A stretch of 5,076 bases of DNA from Actinomycetota bacterium (GCA_947451735.1 CANGAY010000082.1:1-5076), one strand, 5' to 3'; positions 1-4,739 are shown, counted from the stretch's first letter. Notes: generated by a model from the sequence alone, not told the origin. Numbers and translations are program-made.

Positions 1-371
1 AGCGCCGACACGCCACCCACGATCACCAGCATCTTGCGCCGCGTCTGCACCTGGATCGCCGGCACGACAAACGCATACAACTGGTACAGAAGCACGGGCA
101 GGGTCACCAGCACCGCCGCCCCGAACACCACCTTCAGGATCACCAGGAACGGCTCGGTGGGCGACAGCGCCAGAAGCTTGCGGTACTCGGGCGACAGCGG
201 GTCGAGCAGAAGGCCCAGCAACCATCCGTTGAACGCATAGAGCGCCGCGAAGGCCACCACGAGCACGCCCACGCAGATGAACAGCCGCGTGCGGAGTTCG
301 TGCAGGTGCTCGAAAACGGAGAGGCGGTCCTCCGGCGACACGCGCCGGACGCCGCGACGACCCGTCCCCAT
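1..371 (-). CDS. tatC: Sec-independent translocase subunit TatC (N-terminal part, cut by window edge)
   Basis: TatC is the multi-spanning receptor of the twin-arginine pathway; it binds RR signal peptides and recruits TatA to export folded proteins across the cytoplasmic membrane. Translating the minus strand from ATG at 371 gives 123 residues before the edge. The cytoplasmic N-terminus carries EHLHELRTR at 21-29, with E25 matching the signal-peptide-binding Glu15 of E. coli TatC. A first membrane span follows at about 30-49, then the conserved TEPF at 72-75 in the periplasmic loop, and a second span ending in LPVLLYQLYAFVVPAI (91-106). Family TatC is about 250 residues, so roughly half is missing, lost only to the window boundary. 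The start lies 11 bases after the tatA stop with a weak GGGA/CGGG ribosome site, so it is probably co-transcribed with tatA. One oddity: T110 stands where E. coli TatC has Glu103. Confidence 0.95.
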   Translation of the reverse strand, partial: MGTGRRGVRRVSPEDRLSVFEHLHELRTRLFICVGVLVVAFAALYAFNGWLLGLLLDPLSPEYRKLLALSPTEPFLVILKVVFGAAVLVTLPVLLYQLYAFVVPAIQVQTRRKMLVIVGGVSA

Positions 372-382
372 TGCCCGATTCC

Positions 383-736
383 CTACTTGTCGGCGGCGGG
401 TGGCGCCGTCGGCGGCGCATCACCGCTCACGACGATGCCCTCGAGCACGTCGTTCGATGATCCAGCTGGCTCGGCGGGCCCGGCACTTGCCGTGGTCACC
501 GGCTGCGTGGCAGCCGCGGCTGCGGCCGTGGTCGCAGCGGGCGCGGGTGGCTCTGCCGCCTGCGCCTTGGGTGCCGGCGTGGGGTCGTCGTCGAAGTGCT
601 CCCCGGCGAGAGCGCCCTTGAAGTCGCGCAGGCCCTTGCCCACCGCGCGGCTGAACTGCGGAAGCCGTGAGGGGCCCAGCACGAGCACGGCGATGACCAG
701 CACGATGATGAGCTGGATGGGCGAGAGGTCGAACAT
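383..736 (-). CDS. tatA: Twin-arginine translocase TatA/TatB-family subunit
   Basis: This 117-residue protein has the TatA/B plan: a single N-terminal membrane span (about residues 5-20), a GP hinge (21-22), an amphipathic helix (about 23-42) and a low-complexity Ala/Pro-rich acidic tail. TatA forms the pore or membrane-weakening assembly of the Tat system. The short polar N-terminus with Q8 and the helix ending GKGLRDFK (33-40, F39 aligned with the essential Phe of E. coli TatA) are TatA-like. The opening MFD and the hinge LVLGPSRLP resemble TatB. I chose ATG at 736 rather than GTG at 766 because it begins exactly at the family N-terminus and lies 7 bases after a TACCCT box. It leads an operon with tatC. 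No second TatA/B gene is visible here, so it may serve both roles; a TatB elsewhere cannot be excluded. Confidence 0.9.
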   Translation of the reverse strand: MFDLSPIQLIIVLVIAVLVLGPSRLPQFSRAVGKGLRDFKGALAGEHFDDDPTPAPKAQAAEPPAPAATTAAAAAATQPVTTASAGPAEPAGSSNDVLEGIVVSGDAPPTAPPAADK

Positions 737-743
737 GGCCTCA

Positions 744-749
744 AGGGTA
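744..749 (-). promoter_or_regulatory. Putative -10 box of the tatA-tatC operon (leaderless arrangement)
   Basis: On the minus strand TACCCT, preceded by GGC, ends exactly 7 bases before the tatA ATG at 736. In actinomycetes a TANNNT box at this distance places the transcription start on the A of the start codon, giving a leaderless mRNA. No convincing -35 hexamer is visible. The ATG has only a poorly placed GAGG two bases before it, which agrees with leaderless translation. Confidence 0.5.
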
Positions 750-791
750 GCCCGCGTGCCGATCACAAGCCCCCGGCCCGGGTTCGTGGGA

Positions 792-797
792 TACCGT
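792..797 (+). promoter_or_regulatory. Putative -10 box of the chorismate mutase gene (leaderless arrangement)
   Basis: TACCGT lies exactly 7 bases before the ATG at 805, and no Shine-Dalgarno sequence is present between them. The spacing predicts transcription starting at the ATG itself. No clear -35 element is seen. It is divergent to the tatA box at 744-749, with 42 bases between the two boxes, so both genes share one compact control region. Confidence 0.5.
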
Positions 798-804
798 CAT
801 TCGC

Positions 805-1089
805 ATGCCAAATGACCCCACCAGTACCGAAGACCACCTCATCCGCCAGATGCGCGATCAGGTGATGGACAACGACCTGAAGATCATCCAGGCCATCAAC
901 GCCCGGCTCGGGCTTGTGAAGCGCCTGCGCGCATACAAGGAGCAGCAGGGCCTGGAGTTCGTGGATCCGTCGCGCGAGGAGTGGATGCTGCGCTACCTGC
1001 TGGGGTCAAACCCCGGGCCGCTGTCAGACGAGGGCCTGGCCGAGATCTACGGACATCTGCTCGAGCTGACCAAGCGCGAGACGGCCTAG
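805..1089 (+). CDS. Chorismate mutase, monofunctional AroQ type
   Basis: Chorismate mutase converts chorismate to prephenate, the first committed step to phenylalanine and tyrosine, in the cytoplasm. The 94-residue product is close to the minimal AroQ length of about 90 and is predicted all-helical. The active-site set of the E. coli P-protein mutase domain appears at identical spacing: R17 (Arg11), R34 (Arg28), K45 (Lys39), D54 (Asp48), R57 (Arg51) and E58 (Glu52), the last three within VDPSREE. The final active-site Gln/Glu of the family would fall near E92/T93 and is less certain. There is no signal peptide and no fused dehydratase or DAHP synthase domain, so this is a stand-alone enzyme. 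It is the only gene of its orientation apart from the tRNA. Its TAG stop overlaps the stop of the convergent nuclease-family gene. Start ATG at 805 is supported by the box at 792-797. Confidence 0.9.
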   Translation: MPNDPTSTEDHLIRQMRDQVMDNDLKIIQAINARLGLVKRLRAYKEQQGLEFVDPSREEWMLRYLLGSNPGPLSDEGLAEIYGHLLELTKRETA

Positions 1090-1574
1090 GAGCTCTCCGA
1101 GAAGTCGTCGGGCGTCACCTCGTCGAGGAACGCCTTGAACTGCTCCACCATGTCCTCGGCGTCATCGGGCTCGTGCTCGAACTCGATCGCGTTCTCCTCG
1201 ATCACGTCGTCCACCGCGTAGATCGGGGCGCCGGTGCGCACGGCCACCGCGATGGCGTCGCTGGGCCGGCAGTCCACCTCAACGTCCTCCCCCGCAGTGC
1301 TGAGCCGCAGCATCGCGTGGAAGGTGTTGTCGCGCATTTCGGTGACCGTGATGCGGGCCACCTCGGCGCCCAGTTCACCGATGAGGTCGCTCATCAGATC
1401 GTGGGTCATCGGACGCGGTGACTCGGTGCCCTGCAGCTTCATCAGGATGGCCGATGCCTCGGCGTGGCCGATCCAGATGGGCAGGAACCGATTGCCCTCA
1501 ACCGTCTTGAGCAACACGATGGGCTGCTTACCCACCATGTCGAAGCTCACGCCATAGATCACGAGTTCCTTCAT
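1086..1574 (-). CDS. Bifunctional nuclease-family protein (DUF151/BFN)
   Basis: This 162-residue protein matches the BFN/DUF151 family, named after plant proteins with DNase and RNase activity and found widely in actinomycetes as one small cytoplasmic protein. Seen directly: an N-terminal strand-rich stretch with LPIWIGHAEA (31-40), the RPMTHDLM block (54-61), the most conserved block RPSDAIAVAVRTGAPIYA (103-120), and an acidic C-terminus with FKAFLDEVTPDDF (146-158), common in bacterial members. Length is normal for the short bacterial form without a UVR domain. The physiological substrate in bacteria is not settled, so the nuclease label is family knowledge only. Start ATG at 1574 sits 7 bases after a TACCAT box. 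The gene is monocistronic: it is divergent from tRNA-Ile and its stop overlaps the stop of the convergent chorismate mutase gene. Confidence 0.9.
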   Translation of the reverse strand: MKELVIYGVSFDMVGKQPIVLLKTVEGNRFLPIWIGHAEASAILMKLQGTESPRPMTHDLMSDLIGELGAEVARITVTEMRDNTFHAMLRLSTAGEDVEVDCRPSDAIAVAVRTGAPIYAVDDVIEENAIEFEHEPDDAEDMVEQFKAFLDEVTPDDFSESS

Positions 1575-1581
1575 GCGGGGG

Positions 1582-1587
1582 ATGGTA
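1582..1587 (-). promoter_or_regulatory. Putative -10 box of the DUF151 gene (leaderless arrangement)
   Basis: On the minus strand TACCAT, preceded by GGC as at tatA, ends exactly 7 bases before the ATG at 1574. The seven bases between are C-rich and hold no Shine-Dalgarno site. No -35 hexamer is apparent. The box is back to back with the tRNA promoter. Confidence 0.5.
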
Positions 1588-1614
1588 GCCCCCTTCCAAG
1601 TGCGTCTCTGGTGC

Positions 1615-1620
1615 TATGGT
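1615..1620 (+). promoter_or_regulatory. Putative -10 box for tRNA-Ile
   Basis: TATGGT ends 10 bases before the mature tRNA 5' end at 1631, which would give a leader of about four bases removed by RNase P. A -35 element is poorly defined; TTCCAA at 1594-1599 lies at a short 15-base spacing and is a weak candidate. Confidence 0.45.
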
Positions 1621-1630
1621 CCCGCGCCGC

Positions 1631-1704
1631 GGGCGATTAGCTCAGGTGGTTAGAGCGCATCCCTGATAAGGATGAGGTCCCAGGTTCGAGTCCTGGATCG
1701 CCCA
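1631..1704 (+). tRNA. ileT: tRNA-Ile (anticodon GAT)
   Basis: A complete 74-base cloverleaf can be drawn: acceptor GGGCGAT pairs with ATCGCCC (1697-1703), the D stem is GCTC/GAGC, the anticodon stem CATCC/GGATG encloses loop CTGATAA with anticodon GAT at 1665-1667, and the T stem CCAGG/CCTGG carries the TTCGAGT loop. The discriminator base is A1704. CCA is not encoded, so it must be added after transcription. This is the single-gene isoleucine tRNA reading AUC/AUU, not inside an rRNA operon here. No copy of its 3' end and no integrase gene is visible nearby, so nothing indicates its use as an attachment site. Confidence 0.97.
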
Positions 1705-1710
1705 TGGCGC

Positions 1711-1740
1711 CCCGATAGGGGTGGAACCCGGCGGAACCCG
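1711..1740. repeat. Direct repeat, copy 1
   Basis: This 30-base stretch recurs at 1797-1825 with one base deleted. It begins CCCGATAGGGG and ends with two near-identical decamers, GTGGAACCCG then GCGGAACCCG. Each decamer has GG(N)GGAACCC symmetry that could form a tiny hairpin. Non-coding, just after tRNA-Ile. Confidence 0.8.
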
Positions 1741-1765
1741 CTCCGGAGACTCTCCGTGAAGCGGG
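1737..1765. terminator. Imperfect hairpin between the convergent tRNA-Ile and parB genes, possible terminator
   Basis: CCCGCT (1737-1742) pairs with AGCGGG (1760-1765) and, inside it, CGGAG (1744-1748) pairs with CTCCG (1752-1756) around an ACT loop, with a small bulge of C against TGA. It gives eleven pairs, mostly G-C. No T-tract follows on either strand, so it is not a classical intrinsic terminator, but GC-rich hairpins without T-tracts are often proposed to terminate in actinomycetes. Confidence 0.4.
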
Positions 1766-1796
1766 AAACAGACGCCGGGCGCCATGTTGGGACAAT

Positions 1797-1825
1797 CCCG
1801 AAGGGGTGGAACCCGGCGGAACCCG
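1797..1825. repeat. Direct repeat, copy 2
   Basis: Second copy of the 1711-1740 repeat, identical apart from a missing T (CCCGAAGGGG in place of CCCGATAGGGG). The copies start 86 bases apart. It is followed at 1826-1841 by a tandem GGGCGCC pair and the parB stop codon; CCCGG (1822-1826) and CCGGG (1837-1841) can pair as a further GC-rich hairpin directly after parB. Confidence 0.8.
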
Positions 1826-1841
1826 GGCGCCGGGCGCCGGG

Positions 1842-2768
1842 CTACGACGACAGCCGGTCGAGCGCGGCCGCGACAGCGTCCTCGCTCGCGAAGGCGATCT
1901 CCACGATCACCGTGCCCTTCGCCCCGGCCTTCACCCGAACGGGCGCCTCGAACGCCCCGTGGAAGACGTCGATGGCCTCGTCCGCGATCTCGGGCGCCTC
2001 GCGACCGGCACGCACCCGCGCCGCCTCATCACCGCCGGCGCTGTGGACACGCGCCAACGCCTCGGTCTGCCGCACGGAAAGTCCCTGCTCAGCTGCCTGT
2101 TTTGCCACAGCTCGCCGCTTCTTCGCGCCGTCGGCCATGAGGATGGCGCGGCCATGCCCCTCGGTGAGCGTGCCCACCACCAGCATCTCCTGCACGTCGT
2201 CCGGCAGCTCGAGCAACCGGATGAGGTTGGCCACCGACGAGCGGCTGCGGCCGACGCTGCGGGCCACGTCGGCCTGTGACTGACCGAAGTCCTCCACCAG
2301 CGCCGCCAGGGCCTGCGCCGTCTCAACGGGGTCGAGATCCTGGCGCACCAGGTTCTCCACCAGACCCACCTCGAGGCGCTCGCGCTCGTCGGCATCGCGC
2401 ACCACGGCCGGCACCTCAGAGAGCCCGGCGATGCGCGCGGCTCGCCAGCGGCGCTCCCCGGCGATCAGCTCGTGATCGCCCGACGGCAGGGCGCGCACCA
2501 CCACCGGCTGGATGAGCCCGGTGGACGCGATGCTCTCCGCGAGCGCCGCAAGGGCTTCGTCGTCGATGCGCTTGCGCGGCTGGGCCGCGTTGGGCTGAAT
2601 GCGATCGAGTGGCAGCACCAGCAGGCGCTCACCCGTGGCGGTGGCCTCGGGCGTGCCGACGGACGCGACGCCGGGGGTGTCGGCAGGCGCGGGCGCGGCA
2701 ACCGGGGCATCACCGAGCAGCGTGGAGAGCCCGCGGCCCAGGCGCTTTGACGACTTCTTCTCAGCCAC
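1842..2768 (-). CDS. parB: Chromosome partitioning protein ParB (Spo0J family, CTP-dependent parS clamp)
   Basis: ParB loads at parS and spreads as a CTP-dependent sliding clamp, forming the complex that ParA moves and that recruits SMC. The 308-residue product shows the full domain order: an N-terminal basic tail with LGRGLSTLL (10-18), the ParA-activating motif; a low-complexity linker (20-45); the CTPase domain (about 48-145) with QPRKR (63-67), GERRWRA (104-110) that binds CTP phosphates, and ENLVRQ (138-143); a helix-turn-helix parS-recognition region (about 162-184, with QSQADVARSVGRSRSSVAN); and a C-terminal dimerisation domain (about 267-308). Length is normal. The start GTG at 2768 overlaps the end of parA by 8 bases and is preceded by an excellent ribosome site. 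It is the last gene of the yidC-jag-rsmG-parA-parB run, and matching parS sites lie at 4210-4263. Confidence 0.97.
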   Translation of the reverse strand: MAEKKSSKRLGRGLSTLLGDAPVAAPAPADTPGVASVGTPEATATGERLLVLPLDRIQPNAAQPRKRIDDEALAALAESIASTGLIQPVVVRALPSGDHELIAGERRWRAARIAGLSEVPAVVRDADERERLEVGLVENLVRQDLDPVETAQALAALVEDFGQSQADVARSVGRSRSSVANLIRLLELPDDVQEMLVVGTLTEGHGRAILMADGAKKRRAVAKQAAEQGLSVRQTEALARVHSAGGDEAARVRAGREAPEIADEAIDVFHGAFEAPVRVKAGAKGTVIVEIAFASEDAVAAALDRLSS

Positions 2769-3522
2769 GACGCGCGACCTCCTTTGCCACCTCGAAATAG
2801 GCGTCCGCGGCCGCGCAGTGCGGGTCGTAGCGGATCACCGGCTCACCAAACGACGGCGACTCGGTCACGCGCACGTTGCGCGGGATGACCGTGTCGAAGA
2901 CCTCGCCCGGAAAATGCCTGCGTACCTCGGCAATCACCTCGCCACTGATGCGTGTGCGGGGGTCGTGCATGGTCATGAGGATGCCCGTGACCCGCAGATG
3001 GGGGTTCAGGCGTGCGCGCACCTCGGCGATGGTCTCCATCAGCCGCGAGAGGCCCTCCAGGGCGTAGTACTCGCACTGCACCGGCACGATCAGGCGATCG
3101 GCGGCCATGAGGGCGTTGACGGTGACCAGATCGAGCGATGGCGGGCAGTCGATGAACACATAGGGGTAGGCGTGGGCGACCGGCGCCAATGCGGCTTTCA
3201 GCAGCACGTCGCGACCCTCGCGGTCCACCAGCTCCACCGCTGCCCCCGCGAGGTCGGCCGACGACGGCACCAAGTCCATTCCGGGAACGGCCGTGGGCAT
3301 GACGGCGTTTCGCACCGAGAAGCCGTCCAGCAGCACGTCGGCGGTGCCCGGTGTGCCCGCTGCGGGCCGCTCGCCCTTCAGCACGCCGCTGGTGGCATTC
3401 GCCTGGGGGTCGGCATCAACCAGCAGCACCCTGTTGCCGGCCTCAGCCAGGCACGCCGCGATGTTGATGGCGCTGGTGGTCTTGCCCACGCCGCCCTTCT
3501 GGTTGACCACGGCGTAGATCAT
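2761..3522 (-). CDS. parA: Chromosome partitioning ATPase ParA (Soj family)
   Basis: ParA is the Walker-type ATPase that binds nucleoid DNA as an ATP dimer and, through ParB-stimulated hydrolysis, moves origin regions apart. The 253-residue protein has the deviant Walker A KGGVGKTT (9-16) with signature lysine K9, the A' box DADPQ (36-40), Walker B VFIDCPP (122-128), and C-terminal basic residues around PRNVRVTESPSFG (214-226) typical of the family. There is no N-terminal helix-turn-helix, so it is the chromosomal short form rather than a plasmid type Ia regulator. ATG at 3522 is preferred over a GTG 24 codons upstream (3594), because it starts directly at the first beta strand and forms a 4-base ATGA overlap with the rsmG stop, implying translational coupling. 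It is immediately followed by parB. Confidence 0.97.
   Translation of the reverse strand: MIYAVVNQKGGVGKTTSAINIAACLAEAGNRVLLVDADPQANATSGVLKGERPAAGTPGTADVLLDGFSVRNAVMPTAVPGMDLVPSSADLAGAAVELVDREGRDVLLKAALAPVAHAYPYVFIDCPPSLDLVTVNALMAADRLIVPVQCEYYALEGLSRLMETIAEVRARLNPHLRVTGILMTMHDPRTRISGEVIAEVRRHFPGEVFDTVIPRNVRVTESPSFGEPVIRYDPHCAAADAYFEVAKEVARRG
2777..2785 (-). promoter_or_regulatory. Strong ribosome binding site fixing the parB start
   Basis: AAAGGAGGT lies on the minus strand, 8 bases before GTG at 2768, inside the parA coding sequence. It is the best Shine-Dalgarno sequence in the window, supports the GTG start, and suggests that parB has independent and efficient initiation rather than only re-initiation after parA. 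Confidence 0.85.
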
Positions 3523-4217
3523 GCGATGGGTCGCTTCGCGGCCATTCCCGGGCGACGGGGGTAGCGATCGGGGGTTGGCGCTGCCTTCGTCCACAGCGAG
3601 AAATACCTGCTCACGCCGGGAATCGGTGCGGCGTCCACATCCCCCCTGTGGACAAGTCCAAGCACATCGCCTGCTGCCGCTGCGCCGGCCTCTGACACGC
3701 TGTCACGGCGTCCCCGCCAGGCCACCAGCACGCCACCCCGGGTAAGAAGCGGCGCCGTGAGCTCCATCACCACCGGAAGCGCCCCGAGGGCACGGGCCGT
3801 GGCCACGGGATAGGTGTCGCGCTCCGCGCGGGCGAGGGACTCACTGCGATCGGCCACGACGCGCACATTACGCATTCCAGTCGAGGCGCGGCTGAGCCAG
3901 TCGGCCTTTCGCTGCTCGCTCTCCACCATCGTCACCTGCGTCTCGGGCAACATGATCGCCAGCACCAGCCCCGGAAAACCCCCACCGCTTCCCAGGTCGA
4001 CGATGGCCGACGCGTCGCGGATCTCGGGCAAGAGCAGCCCGCTGAGCGAGTCGGCGAGATGCACGTCAACGGCGTTGGCCAGCGCCTCCGGGGACGACAG
4101 GTTCTGGGGCTCGGCGACCATGCGCACGACGATTTCAACCATCGCCTGGGCCTGGTCGTCAGAGACCGCCACACCCATGGAGGCTGCGCGCGACCGGAGC
4201 GCGTCCACCTGTTTCAC
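3519..4217 (-). CDS. rsmG: 16S rRNA (guanine-N7) methyltransferase RsmG
   Basis: RsmG (GidB) methylates N7 of G527 (E. coli numbering) in 16S rRNA using S-adenosylmethionine. The 232-residue product has family hallmarks: HLADSL (53-58), the SAM-binding loop VDLGSGGGFPG (73-83), an acidic strand end VES (98-100) that should hold the ribose, ARALG (141-145), and the C-terminal TPDRYPRRPGMAAKRP (215-230) that closes the family. Length is typical. GTG at 4217 is the first possible start after the jag stop, and that codon lies within the central CACGTG of a parS site; a G-rich stretch at 4227-4231 could act as a weak ribosome site. GTG at 4208 (residue 4) or ATG at 4178 (residue 14) are possible alternatives. 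It overlaps parA by 4 bases. In several bacteria loss of RsmG gives low-level streptomycin resistance. Confidence 0.95.
   Translation of the reverse strand: MKQVDALRSRAASMGVAVSDDQAQAMVEIVVRMVAEPQNLSSPEALANAVDVHLADSLSGLLLPEIRDASAIVDLGSGGGFPGLVLAIMLPETQVTMVESEQRKADWLSRASTGMRNVRVVADRSESLARAERDTYPVATARALGALPVVMELTAPLLTRGGVLVAWRGRRDSVSEAGAAAAGDVLGLVHRGDVDAAPIPGVSRYFSLWTKAAPTPDRYPRRPGMAAKRPIA
3647..3655 (-). promoter_or_regulatory. Candidate DnaA box inside rsmG
   Basis: TTGTCCACA on the minus strand matches exactly the form of DnaA box favoured in GC-rich actinomycetes. Two looser plus-strand matches lie nearby, TCGTCCACA at 3587-3595 and GCGTCCACA at 3631-3639. All three fall in the variable C-terminal part of the rsmG coding sequence, so codon use could explain them; whether DnaA binds here cannot be told from sequence. 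Confidence 0.3.
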
Positions 4218-4225
4218 GTGAAACG
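4210..4225. promoter_or_regulatory. parS: parS site 1 (ParB loading site), overlapping the rsmG start
   Basis: TGTTTCACGTGAAACG matches the widely conserved 16-base palindromic parS (TGTTTCACGTGAAACA) at 15 of 16 positions. It should be bound by the ParB encoded at 1842-2768. The GTG start of rsmG (4217-4215) is half of its central CACGTG. Confidence 0.93.
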
Positions 4226-4247
4226 CCCCCGCGCGGCGGGCCGGCCG

Positions 4248-4263
4248 TGTTTCACGTGAAACG
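4248..4263. promoter_or_regulatory. parS: parS site 2 (ParB loading site)
   Basis: Identical 16-base sequence to site 1, in the same orientation and 38 bases away, again one base from the consensus palindrome. It occupies the jag-rsmG gap just 2 bases after the jag stop codon. The pair fills most of the 48-base spacer. Confidence 0.93.
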
Positions 4264-4265
4264 CC

Positions 4266-4739
4266 CTATTCGGCGTCGAGCGGCACGACCACGATGCGGC
4301 GGCGGGGGTCCTCCCCCTCGCTGCGGGTCTCAATGCCCTCACGCTCAGCGAGCGCCATGTGCACCGTGCGCCGGTCCATGGCACTCATCGGCTCCAGCTC
4401 GATCTCCTCGCCGTACTCGACAGCCTCCTCGGCCGCACGAATGGCGAGGCGGGTGAGCAGGTCGGCACGCTTGGCGCGGTGATCGTTGGCGTCCACCAGC
4501 ACGCCGCGGCGCTGGTTGCCATCGATGCGACGCACGGCCTGTGCGGCCAGCGACTGCACCGCGTCGAGCACCTCGCCATTTCGCCCGATGATGGCGTCCA
4601 CGTCATCGCCCGTGATGCGCGCGACGAGGCCGCCCTCAGGGCCGTCCTCCACCACCACATCGGCGTCCAGGCCAAGGCCCTCGACGCTGGCCGACACGAT
4701 CTCCTCGAGCACGCGCGCGCCCTGGTCTGAATCACTCAC
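4266..4739 (-). CDS. jag: Jag/KhpB-family RNA-binding protein (KH and R3H domains)
   Basis: Jag (SpoIIIJ-associated, also KhpB/EloR) is a cytoplasmic RNA-binding protein encoded next to yidC in many bacteria and linked in firmicutes to cell elongation and division control, often with the partner KhpA. The 157-residue product has an acidic N-terminus, a KH domain (about 28-85) whose GxxG loop is GRNG (52-55), and an R3H domain (about 95-157) with the R-x3-H pair R123/H127 in RRTVH followed by the typical EDPRRRIVV (143-151). The separate Jag-N domain of firmicute proteins is missing, as is usual for actinomycete homologues. GTG at 4739 overlaps the yidC stop by 4 bases (GTGA) and is preceded by AGAGG five bases upstream, so translation is probably coupled. 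Two parS sites follow its stop codon. Confidence 0.93.
   Translation of the reverse strand: MSDSDQGARVLEEIVSASVEGLGLDADVVVEDGPEGGLVARITGDDVDAIIGRNGEVLDAVQSLAAQAVRRIDGNQRRGVLVDANDHRAKRADLLTRLAIRAAEEAVEYGEEIELEPMSAMDRRTVHMALAEREGIETRSEGEDPRRRIVVVPLDAE

Larger units (their letters stand above)
1703..1786. other. Possible structured region closed by a 9-base inverted repeat
   Basis: CATGGCGCC at 1703-1711 is the exact reverse complement of GGCGCCATG at 1778-1786, and the interval between them is rich in smaller hairpins (CCCC/GGGG at 1710-1721, and the two-part stem at 1737-1765). As RNA from either strand it could fold as a multi-branched structure. Its 5' arm overlaps the last two bases of the tRNA gene. 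I recognise no known RNA family; it could be a terminator region, a repeat element or an uncharacterised RNA. Confidence 0.4.

Noticed and set aside
737..766. Upstream GTG start (766) for tatA
   Set aside because: It would add ten residues before the normal TatA N-terminus and place the start upstream of the TACCCT box; ATG at 736 fits better.
300..815. A 171-codon plus-strand open frame over tatA
   Set aside because: Antisense to tatA and tatC, with no ribosome site or recognisable domain; its apparent length comes from the Ala/Pro-rich tatA tail.
1711..1825. CRISPR array from the two direct repeats
   Set aside because: Only two copies, with 56 bases between them containing their own hairpins, no further units and no cas genes.
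1631..1841. tRNA-Ile as an integration site of a mobile element
   Set aside because: No second copy of the tRNA 3' end, no integrase and no foreign genes; parB follows directly.
1672..2283. A 203-codon plus-strand open frame starting within tRNA-Ile
   Set aside because: It begins inside a tRNA gene and runs antisense to parB; its Ser/Ala/Arg-rich product is a shadow of the GC-rich opposite strand.
2599..3564. A 321-codon plus-strand open frame
   Set aside because: It lies antisense to parA and the start of parB, both certain from domains. High GC makes long antisense open frames common, and the translation shows no family features.
3523..3594. Upstream GTG start (3594) for parA
   Set aside because: The extra 24 residues lie inside the conserved rsmG C-terminus and do not resemble ParA; ATG at 3522 gives the ATGA coupling overlap and a normal length.
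4210..4263. The two palindromes as a transcription terminator after jag
   Set aside because: Sequence identity to parS and the presence of a ParB gene explain them fully; no T-tract follows.
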